DNA from: Cydia pomonella
Taxonomy: Eukaryota > Arthropoda > Insecta > Lepidoptera > Tortricidae
Direction: 5' to 3'
DNA: 64,000 nucleotides
Assembly (NCBI RefSeq): GCF_033807575.1
Contig: NC_084705.1
Location: forward strand, 5,946,019-6,010,018
Part shown: positions 13,859 to 24,100 of the stretch, one piece after another
Layout: each line of letters opens with the position of its first letter
How positions within the stretch are numbered: the stretch's first letter is position 1
Made by a program: the position numbers and the translations under genes
Notes under the pieces: generated by a model
Database searches by the model: none
Told to the model about the DNA's origin: nothing
What the model saw: the letters and a program-made list of their open reading frames with translations, nothing else

Positions 13859-14055
13859 TGTGCCTATATTTAAAGCGTCGGTAGCGCGCTTGTGAGACAA
13901 CTGGGAAACGTGTACGTCTACTTACCACACCAGTCTGGTGGTGTGGGTCGTGCGCTAGTTACGCTACAGTCACTACACTAATACACCTTATAATAAAATG
14001 TTTGTTTTTTTTTACATTTCCTAATAAAAATAGCAGATTTCTTGCTTTTCTATAC

Positions 14056-14601
14056 TTAGGTCATAAGTTCTGTCACAAAGGTTTTTACTGATAAAATTTA
14101 ATAAAAAACGTTTGTCATGTTTTAAAAGCTTATTTTATAAATAACTGATCATTGATCAAAACGTAATATAATTAGTTTGAAATTTAGATTGCGTCTTTAT
14201 TTACTACTTGCTTATTTTGGGATTGTCGTTAGACGTGAATACGCGGCTGGATTGTGATTTCAGTAGTCGAGTTTTAGTTTTTGAACTTATTTGTTGTATT
14301 TACTGAACTTTTTCTTATCTATTAACTAATGTTGATCATAAACGGGGCGGTAAATTTCTGATGGGCCCCGGTCGGCAAGAGCACACGCTACGCCGCTGTA
14401 TCACCAGCATTTAGTTCTCCGACAAGTCCGTACTTCAGGTTACCCCTTCAAACTTAGGGTATTTTTCAGTGACACGCTAATTTTTGACTGCCATCCAACG
14501 AGTAGGTTTGGTAAAACTCGTACAGTTGCAATTTTGGCAAAACCAATACACATAAATTATAGCAGTCAAAACCTTTTTGACAGAACTTATGACCCGACTA
14601 C
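14056..14601. mobile_element. Non-autonomous element, family B copy 1
   Basis: Inverted ends GGTCATAAGTTCTGTCA and TGACAGAACTTATGACC enclose sequence also found at 30224-30706 in the same orientation (for example the conserved tttttgactgccatccaac). It lies between two candidate Doa first exons and the 7.5-kb exon. Confidence 0.75.
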
Positions 14602-15346
14602 ATTACGACGACGCCAAGTACGGATCTGACTTTGATTTTCATTTTTGTTTTTTATTATTTCTTTAACTCATCCACCGTCGCGTTCACGTCGGCAGAAAAG
14701 GTACGTCTCCCGTTAACAGCTCCGATATCGCTTAATGGATTTCATAGAAAATATATGAAAAATAAAATAAACGCGTGGGACATAAAGGCTTTTGACAATT
14801 TGACGTGTTGAGAGTTGAGGGATTAATGAAGTTAGACCCTTTTAGACATTCATTCGTTCCTCCATAAAAATAGGATAAAATGACGCCATACAAAATCTAA
14901 GCAACATGCGTATGGCGATACCTAAGTGGATATTGTGGTGTTTATTCAAAGAAAGGTATGTGTAATTGCGTTGCTCAAGGAGTTGTCGACAATTAACGGG
15001 CCGCCTGAGCGCGGATAAATCCTGTTCCAACCGAAAGATTCCATTACGATTCTCCGCTCCATTGGTCTGTACTCCTCAATCTGTCGCGGCACCATACAGT
15101 TCGCTTCAAGACGACCAACGCGAATACTCGCCTCAAATTCTGCCACAACCGTTTTAATGTGTTTTTTATTTTGTTTTATAAAAATATAATCTTTATTATC
15201 CATTGTTATTGGATGAAGATACGCCGCGCACTGGGTGGTTGTATCGCCCCCGCGTTACAGTTGCGAGGCAGCCGGCCGGCTGAACGCCCGCCGCCCTAAC
15301 TTGGGCGCTGTTCCGTGTAAACCGTGTGATGTGTAGTGATAACGCA

Positions 15347-15538
15347 ATGACAGAACTAGTAATAAAACACCAGCATATAAGGCTGCCTCCCTCCTTGAGG
15401 TTCACGTCTTTCTATGAACTTTACAAGCGGTTTCTTAAAGATCATGGGTGCAAGTGGCATGATGTAGTTAAAGTGCTTTCCGCGGTAGCTGAAATACTTT
15501 TCGATGTGGATGGTGCGTGTAGTGGACTAGGTTCCAAG
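15347..15538 (+). CDS. Candidate small alternative first exon (64 residues)
   Basis: ATG 15347 opens 64 codons ending at a GTCAGT donor at 15539 in phase 0. The 100 bp before the ATG form a GC-rich island (about 15225-15330) in AT-rich surroundings, with an initiator-like ACAGTTG, so a promoter is plausible. The predicted peptide starts MTELVIKHQH and is mixed hydrophobic and charged, with codon content unlike random intron. It lies between the upstream large exon and the kinase exons on the same strand, so splicing to 22268 would give a kinase isoform of about 444 residues. I do not recognise the peptide. RNA evidence would be needed to move it beyond a candidate. Confidence 0.4.
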
Positions 15539-15641
15539 GTCAGTGTCATCTCTATAAAGGAATCCCTCATATTATATTGGCATCACTTCATGCCATTATT
15601 TTGCTGCTTCAGTTTAATTAACTAACTACTTTTCTTATTTA

Positions 15642-15982
15642 CAGCCAAGGCCAAAAGTATGGAAACACGGTTGTTTTCTTTAATATCTCATGTTTCTGTC
15701 TTTGTTTCATAATTGTAACCTAAAATTTACGTTAAGCAACCACAAAAGCATTATTGTCAAAAGCATAAAAAAAGAATTAGGAAAAAGTAACATAATTATA
15801 CCCTTTTAATTGCTTTGAAAAACTGGCAAATACATTAGCCACAATTTGAGTAATTTACTTTTAAAATGTTCTACTGTTATATTTACCATATTGTTTCTAA
15901 TGAGTAGTATATATTACATCACTTAAAAATCATACTTTTCTATTAAAATATAATCTTGTTTCTATACTTTTGGCCGGGAGTG
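15642..15982. mobile_element. TA-flanked MITE, 341 bp
   Basis: The ends GGCCAAAAGTATGGAAAC and an inverted GTTTCTATACTTTTGGCC lie next to TA dinucleotides. It separates the two small candidate first exons. Confidence 0.75.
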
Positions 15983-16320
15983 TAAATATATTTACATTTA
16001 GTAATATTACGTTTAGCAAATTATAAATCTATTAGATTATGTTTTCGAGTAAATTGAGTCGCTATGTACATATTAATTCTACATTTATTTATGAGGTCTG
16101 TCGAACTATTAAGAAATTTCTTAACCCGGGCTTCTCGGGACCCCTCTTTGTAGTCTTAACAATACGTACCCCTGAGAACTAGGGGATGCGTTATCCAATC
16201 CCGATTCGTTTCTTACCTGTCCCCAAACTCGAATAAATACTAACAACTGATTTCGCCGATAGTTGACAGCCGACTGCACTAAGTAATTGTACCAAACGTT
16301 CGTAAAGATAGTGTTTAGTG

Positions 16321-16509
16321 ATGATAGTGCCCATTCAATACCTGGAATTCACCTGTGCTAACCCCTCATTCGGGACGTTGTTTTTATTAATTACTCTGTG
16401 TATAACTGCTTACAAAATGAAGACTTTAAACATTGTAAAGGCTCTCAAATATAAGTTACAAAGTTTTAACTATCCTCTGTCTCTCGATGATTACTTGTTA
16501 ATACCAACG
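16321..16509 (+). CDS. Candidate small alternative first exon with a hydrophobic segment (63 residues)
   Basis: ATG 16321 opens 63 codons ending at a consensus GTATGT donor at 16510, again in phase 0 and compatible with the Doa acceptor at 22268. Residues about 18-32 (GTLFLLITLCITAY) are strongly hydrophobic and followed by Lys-rich sequence, as in a signal anchor or single membrane span. If used, it would put the kinase domain behind an N-terminal membrane segment. There is no GC island upstream. An open frame of this length with a good donor can arise by chance, so this is speculative. Confidence 0.28.
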
Positions 16510-17270
16510 GTATGTACCTACATTGTCCAGTGTATTAAATTAAATAATATTTTCTCAATAGTTACGAAATAAGTGGGCTCTGTATTTGTCTGAGTCACAG
16601 CTACTTCTCAAACACGTTGGTCATGTGAAATGGTTTGCATGTCGTGCTATTTAAATTCTTGAACAACAAAAAGTTGCTAAGTTACTTTTTCGCTGAAAAT
16701 GAACGTAACCTACTACATACTGTAAATTTGTAAAATTGGCAAGTGAAAGTACCACTTTGAAATGACGTCGAGTTGCGATAAATATGCCAAGATCGTGAAA
16801 TATCTTGGCAGAGCGTTTCCGTTGGATTGCATGCAAATGTACCTGAAAACGAGAATGAATGCAACTCACCCTTTACACGTTGAAATAAAACATTATTTAA
16901 AGTAAGTAACCCAAACGCGTACCGGGATTACTTTGATCAATTTTAGTTTGGCACCATTTTTTGACGATCCTAATATATGTAAAAATATGAAAATAAAATA
17001 TGATAATCGGTTTTTCTCTTCTATCGGCCTGCCAAATAAAAAATAATATTGACTTTTTTTTTTAAATAAAGAAAATTAACGCGACAAAGTTATATTAAGA
17101 GGGTTGCTTTGAAACGACTACTTTTTTACAAGCCAATCTAAAGTAAACCCGCTAAAAAGCCCGTAAAAAATGAAATAAAATCGGATAAGTACTTTTAAAG
17201 TTATATATCTTTTTACTTTGTACTTTGATAACATACCAAATGAATAACTTCAAGCGCTTTTCCGTTTCAG

Positions 17271-17577
17271 TATACAGAGTGATCAATCTGTTCTTAGGAA
17301 ACATGGCTTCGATTTTAAATTTAATAATAATGACATTCAATCTTTTTTTTAAATCTCTCATACATAACCGGGAATCGAACCTGGTCAATCTTTATGTAAT
17401 CGCGTGTAAATAGTATTTGTTTGCATAATTGATCCTGAAACTATAAGTGAATATAAAAAAGATTGAATTTCATTATTATTACTTTTAAAAAGCCATGTTT
17501 CCTAAGAACAGATGTGGCTATCTCTCAGAGTTTCTGATTTCTCCATACTGACCGTTTTGGATTGATCACCCTGTATA
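17271..17577. mobile_element. MITE with inverted ends TATACAGRGTGATCAATC and a tRNA-like centre
   Basis: The outer ends match as inverted repeats, and inner arms carry TGTTCTTAGGAAACATGGCTT and its inverted copy. In the middle, on the minus strand, lies a TTCGATTCC-containing hairpin that looks like a tRNA T arm plus acceptor stem (17361-17398). Confidence 0.7.
17361..17398 (-). other. tRNA minihelix-like hairpin
   Basis: A 7-base arm TACATAA pairs perfectly with TTATGTA. Between them is CCAGG, the loop TTCGATT and CCCGG, as in a T arm with one mismatch. The D and anticodon arms are missing, so it is not a tRNA gene. GGTTCGATTCC matches the Pol III B box consensus. Confidence 0.45.
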
Positions 17578-19734
17578 TGGTCTGTGCACCCGGGTTTTCG
17601 ATATGTTGCCTTAACACTTATATATTTTTTGCCCGCCACTATGTCTGCGAGTGCATCATAGAGTTGTTCTTCTTTATATTTTTTGCAGTCTCGCGACCCA
17701 TTCATTTTTTGTAATCTTTAGGATGGTTTTATAAATTTAAAAAAAGTTTATTTTATTAAATTAATACCCTGGTAGCCTCACGCGCGTACTATGAAAAAAA
17801 AACGAAAGCGGAGCATGATGACAAAATGTAGCCAATAAAGTTAATTCTAAATAATAGAAACAGGCAAAAGAATTCTTGAAATCAGATAAGCAGTTCCGGA
17901 CATCAACCCCTACATACAAACTTACAATTCTACAACCTCTACCTCTACTACAGACTCACATACGATACTTGTTTATTATATAAGTATTGAAAGTATACAA
18001 GAAAACATTGGAAGCTCCCAAAATAACTCCTGGTGTTAATTTGATCAAATTCACCACGTATAAGTGATCAAAGACACCCCGACTTATGGATTCCCCGGCT
18101 CCGTGAGCATGTTTGGGTTGTCGAATTTTGTGTTTTTTTTTTAACTCTTGAATAAACACTGATTAATGTAAGACACCATAAAATTACACTTATTAATTAT
18201 TGACACAAGTACAAAGTTTCTCAGAAAATAAAATCAGGAAGAAAAGCGTACTTCTCATATATTTTTTTTTACGAAATAATAGTATTACACGCCCACCCAA
18301 ACCACCCGCCAGTTGCTTTAATGCATAGTGACCGGATCAGTGTATCCAAAACAGGATAAATAACCGCTAAGCTGTTATTCAACTCGTTAAAATAAGCACT
18401 TTAGTTGCGATGGAAGTTATTATCAAAATCGACCCGCAAATCAAAGTAACCCCGGTTTACAGTACGTACTAAGATAAAGATATCGCAATGAGTACTCTCT
18501 ACAGTTTTATTTACTTACACTGTGCCTTGTAAATGATAAGTGTAATAGTCGCACGGACCGCCCTCGTGTTTGTCGTTACCCAGCTATCGGACGTTCTTCG
18601 TTGCGCCTGCATCCGTTCTGCTTTTAATGCATTATATTTTTCCCCTATTAGGATATATACATGATACAATATCCTTATCGTTCGACATTTGACCTGTTAG
18701 ATAAAGAGTTACGGCATGTACATTGTACAGTGATGATGATATTGTGGGCTTGTGGCACACGCGTGTCCAACGGCAGCGCATCATTGTTCCGTGCACGCGC
18801 TCCACTAACCCAATTACACGCCGCTTATTGACAGAACTGTCTTGGCTCTCGCTCGCCGGTCAGAGAAAGGTGCTCGCCTCGCTATCAAGTAAACATTGCA
18901 ATAATATGTCTCTTTCAATGAAAATGATAAAAGGCGCCCTTGGCGCTTGAAGGTAGAAGTCTATATTCACCTGACTAAACTCGTAGAATAGATGCCAAAA
19001 TCTTGTGTGCGTTGATGACTAACACCGATATTATTTATGAGAGTATAATATTAAATTGAAATATACAATTAAAATTTCTTTATTAAAGACAACATATGGT
19101 CCACAAATATGTTAGTTATAGCTTATCAGTTATGTTAGTAGCACCGTAACCTAATAAAAAATTAATAACAATAGATATGTATATTACTCACATGCAATTG
19201 GAAATAAAAGCTGAATTTGTGCTCCCGATATCTTAATACATGACTTGGGTTACTAAAATATTTTTAGGCAAAAAAATCGAAATTTAATTGTGCCAAATGT
19301 AGTCGACGGTGGGTTAAATTAAAATACAGGTATTTGGTAGCAGTATTAGGTGTAAATGCCACTTCGACATAAGTTCGTAGGTATAGAGAGAGTAATGCGA
19401 CGAAATGCGCGCACGGCGGCCAGCCGGAGCGTGCGGGAGGGCGCTCCCACGGGTTGCTGATATTTTTAGTCCACGACCATTACTTGGCACTGCCGGCCGC
19501 ACTCGCCTGCGCTACTGATCTTTCTGAAATTCGTTCGCGCTTAGGTACGCTCTCAATCTCGAGATAGAACCAGTGTAATGTCCGGTGGTGAAGCATTAAC
19601 CCCATCGGCGAACACAAAATATATCCATTTAATAATTAATGTGAAATTATGACGTTAAGTGAGTGTTGCGAGACGTGTCCCAGTAAAAAGAGTGCTTACA
19701 TAAAAGTGAAAACTACTTGCAAGACTAAACAAAC

Positions 19735-21111
19735 ATGGCCAACATAACTGCAAACGGTAATGGCACAACAAGCCCCAGACGGCATCGCTACCAGAGATCG
19801 TCTACTACGGCAAGCGTAACTCAGCTGTTATCAGATGGGTATTCCAGTTTTATCAATAGATTGACACGACGGGGACCCTCCGAGAAATCGGACGCCGATA
19901 CAAAGTTGACAGCAGCGAGAACTAGATATGACGATAAGCTTTTATCCAACAAAAACTTATCGCTGTCGAGCGTCCAACGATATGACACCAATGGCCACAT
20001 CTCGCCGTATACGTCGCTCTCCGGTGTGACCAGTGCGAGGAAACTGAACGACGACCGTACGTACTCGAGTTACCTGGGCGCTTCCAAATCCCGAATAGAC
20101 TTATCCCCACTGCATTCTACCTCCGGTATTAATGCTCTCGGACGTAGTGACTCATTCCGGAGAGCTCACATAAAAAATAACAATAATAAGTTATCACCGT
20201 TTTCTAAACGATATCCCCTAAAAGAAGCTAATAACAATATAGAGAGCACCATTTTTCTAGGTAGCACTAGAAGTCGCTTAGAAGATAAATATTCATCCGT
20301 ACTTGATCGAATTGCAGTTCAGAAAAAGGAGAAGGCCAGAAAAGACATCGTGGACCGAGATAAGACGTTAGAGCCCGAACCATCGAGAGGGTTGATGAAA
20401 AGTTTAACGACGACTTTCTTTGGGGAAAATTCATTTAAAAGAAATAATGTTTCTAGAGAAAAAACCCGAGATAAGACGCCTTACAGAAATACAGCTGACC
20501 GTCGAATGCCTTCGATGGGTAAAAAAAACCTGGAGAAGGAACTCTATGATAAAAATGGGTTTGATGATCCCCTTAGAGACCATCATTATGGCAAAGATAG
20601 AGATAGCATTTATCGCAGACACAGAAGGAGGTCCCTGAGGGCCGAAAGAAGCGAGAACAACGACAGAAAGAAACTTTCGCTTCGACCCATTGATATCAAC
20701 ATACATCCAGGTGCTCGGGACTTAGTCTCCCCTCCACAGCACAGTATTTACGATACGAATTCGAAAAACAAAGTGACAAGAACTCCAACCTCGCCGGTGG
20801 GAGAAGTGGGTAGACAGAGACAGATTTACTTTCCGTCGAGCGATGAGGACGATGACAAAACCCCTGTCGGCGACCGCATGCTGAGCGAGCGGGAAACGCG
20901 ACGGAAAGAAATCCAGAGTTTGATAATGAAGTATGCCCACCTCGACGAGATGTACGGGCGCATGGCGGAGAAAGGGTCGGAGCTGACGGAACCCGGGCGC
21001 AAGCCGGAACCTCTGGGCGTGGGCGACGTGGTGGCGCTGCCGCCCGAGCTGCGCAGCCGCCGGCGCCCGCAGCGCCCGCGCCACCACTTGCGGCGCGCGG
21101 CAACGCCGCCT
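19735..21111 (+). CDS. Doa: Doa large first exon (459 residues)
   Basis: ATG 19735 (caaacATGgcc) starts a 459-codon exon ending at a consensus GTAAGC donor at 21112, phase 0. The protein is basic and Ser/Arg-rich, with RS-like and RR patches, several Arg/Lys-Asp runs, and a C-terminal segment (RRKEIQSLIMKYAHLDEMY) that looks like a short helix before a Pro/Arg-rich end (RPQRPRHHLRRAATPP). CLK-family kinases typically carry such basic, Ser-rich N-terminal tails for nuclear localisation and SR-protein contact. The exon is 1157 bp upstream of the first common exon and is the nearest large exon in matching phase. GC content rises sharply in its last 130 bp. Confidence 0.8.
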
Positions 21112-24100
21112 GTAAGCACCGCCTAACCCACCGCCTGCCGTCTGCGTCTGTGTGCCGCGTGTCAATAACCTGGTCCGTGCTTTTTTGCTCACATTCCTAT
21201 AGTTTCAATATTGTTATGATATGACTTTCCGGCTCGGCCAAATATCGACCATCCCAAAATTCAAATAAGTCCCTTTAAAAAAATATGATTTTCCTTAAAC
21301 TGCAACCTATAAAAACCATTAGTAAAAAAATAGCTGGCGTGGCTAAAACCGATCACAATAGTGGCTGCGTCGTTACGCCTGCAAAATTGGCATGTGGACA
21401 ATTAGGTTCTGTAAAAAGTAATTTTGGGTTTAGGTATTATATTACCATGTCATTACTAGTCATATTTCATTGCGCATATTGAATTTTGTAAGCGCAACGA
21501 TGCCACATATAAAATGCATGTATTTCGTTACTGAAACCTAATTATGTATGTGGGTACTTAGCAAAGCATAAAATGCGGGTACACGATGAACTTCCGAGTC
21601 GCTATCAATTGCCGAAGTATAACCGTGCGTTGACATTGAATTAGTTTAAGTATTCATAAAAATATTAATGACTGCAATGATAGTGCATGTATTGTGCTTT
21701 TTTGTACGTTTTCTCAAGACTAACATGTCTTTACTTTGCGTGAATATATTTAAGTCCAAAAGAAAAAGGTGCTACATAGATACGAGTGCTAGTGTTAGTA
21801 TTGCAATAATGATTCTATTAGTGCTTTAACGTCAGGATACGGGTGGACACTTCCCCTATTGTGACCTGTTTGAGTGGTTATTATGAGAGCGAGATGAAAG
21901 TAAAGTGCGTATGTTGCGGTCCCACCCCGTCCTGGTCCGATCCCGTCGAGCGACGCGCGGCGGAGGCGGCGGCGCCGCACGGACCCGCCGCGCGCCGCTC
22001 GACACCGCTCCGCAGCGCCCACCGTCCGCCATCTAACAGCATGTACGACACACAATACCAATTGTCGCTTGTCTGACGGGCAACCGTTCCATTGTCTGAT
22101 TGTTGGGTACAACACTACTCGGGTCGTGGCGATCGCGTGGCGCTCCTCGTGCTTGTGGCGTGGTGCGTGTGCGACGCGGTCTGACGGCGCGGCGCGGTGC
22201 TGGCGGCGCTGGCGGCGACTGCGGGCGACTCCTGGCGGCCTGGCGCGGCGGCGGCGTCCCTCTGCAGAGTTCCCGCGCGCGCTCCTCCGTCAAGGACGAC
22301 AAGGACGGACACCTCGTCTACTGGCCCGGATATGTCATGGGAGCGAGATGTTCGTGTCCACAACATAACTTAACAAACTATATCTTTATTTTACACTATA
22401 CATATTATACTTTTCAAAGACACTTAAAATTACTAAAATTCTGGTGGCATATATTAGTTTGCCGCGCATTTTACATTCACACAACATTTTAAATCAACAT
22501 GTAAAAAAATAACACAGAACATCGACTTTAACAACAGGAATCAAGATTTTATAAAAATCATTTGTTTCTTACTAGAACTTCAATCAAGCTTTCCAGTTCA
22601 GTGTTTCCAGTTGAAAATGAAGATTTTAAATATTTTTTTTAATTTCATTTTTGATTACAAATAATATTAATAAATGAAGTTTAATACCATCATTGTAATT
22701 ATATTTTATCGGAAGTCATGGTGGGGGCTATCGACATTGGTTTTAATCCTTTTTTAACCACATTGAAAATGAACTAGTTACAAATCTTAAACATCGATGC
22801 TAGTCATTCAAAGGGTAACTTGACAGTTTTAATGGTTTAAAATCGATTGTAAACTCGACCATGACTTTGTCACCGCTTCATTCTATTAATTGCGACTACT
22901 TGGTTTCATTGCAGACAAAATCATCGATACGCTCGGTGAGGGCACGTTCGGCAAAGTGGTGGAGGTGAAAGATTTAGAAATGTAAGTACTATTTACTCAG
23001 CCTCTGTTATAATATCTCCAAATGTATTTGAAGAATTCAGGGGGAAACGATTGCTGTCTATTTTAAAACATTGCAATTTATAGGTTATTTTACTTTTATA
23101 GTCAAAATCTCCTGGACTTCCCTAAGGAACAATAATAATAGTAACTATGGTAACCAAAAAGATCCCATTAGTTGTAGGCTGAAAGACTTGACATTTTTAC
23201 GTACCTTAAATTCCAGCAATATAACAAGGCGATACCTGTTTGGGAAGTTTTAAATGATCAATTACTCTCACGTATTTTGTTTACAAGCCGGTTGTACAAT
23301 AAATAGCCCTGAATTAGAGCGGTGACTAGCACTTTGAGCGCCGGATGCTGAAACATTGTTTCGCAGTGTTGTTGTGTATTTTTATTTAAATTTTGCTTTG
23401 CAATTTTTGCCAGCAAATTCAATCGTAAGTAATCGTATTAAGTCATTGTTTATTATGATTTCAGGGAGCACAGGATGGCTCTGAAGATAATAAAAAATGT
23501 AGAGAAGTACAGAGAGGCTGCGAAATTAGAGATAAATGTATTAGAAAAGTTAGCTGAAGTTGACCCAGACTGTAAAAAGTGAGTACACCTACATTTTTTG
23601 AATAGTTTGCGAGACGACTTTATTATTTGATATCAAGGAGATTCGAATGTAACAATATTTGACCTTGCACGTTTATAAGCGAGATTATGGCTTCTGTTTG
23701 GCAAGTGGCCAGTGAAGAAGTTGATGTCAACTCAAAACACAAAAATACCGTCTGTTCCCGCGTCATTTATTTCTAAATAGCCAACTTTTTGATAATTATT
23801 CTAGCCTCCTACAGATTCTTGTCTCACGCGTAGACTTTATACTAATTGTTTGTATTTATACCCATATAAATGCAAATATTACTATCGGATATTGTTATTT
23901 CTCTTTCAGCTTATGTGTGAAAATGTTAGACTGGTTCGAATACCACGGACACATGTGCATCGCATTTGAAATGCTCGGACAAAGCGTATTTGATTTCCTG
24001 GTGAGTTCTACCTTTTATTTTGATATATCTCTTATAGAACATTAAGTAAAATCCATGCATTACACAATTATATAAAAGATACATCGTGAAAAGAAACTTC

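Larger units (their letters stand above)
9405..15346. other. Probable Doa intron
   Basis: No further exon is supported. Contents are a GC-richer patch at 9950-10180, the MITE at 10427, the Tc1-like element at 10967-12600, and the elements at 13731 and 14056. Confidence 0.5.
16510..19734. other. Probable Doa intron and promoter region of the 19735 exon
   Basis: It contains the MITE at 17271 and otherwise AT-rich sequence. GC content rises at 19400-19520, likely the promoter or 5' UTR of the large first exon. The exact start site is not identifiable. Confidence 0.45.

Noticed and set aside
21894..22076. A short coding first exon in the GC island before the kinase exons.
   Set aside because: The frame reaches a stop without a clear donor. 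The GC content alone is better explained as promoter or intron end.
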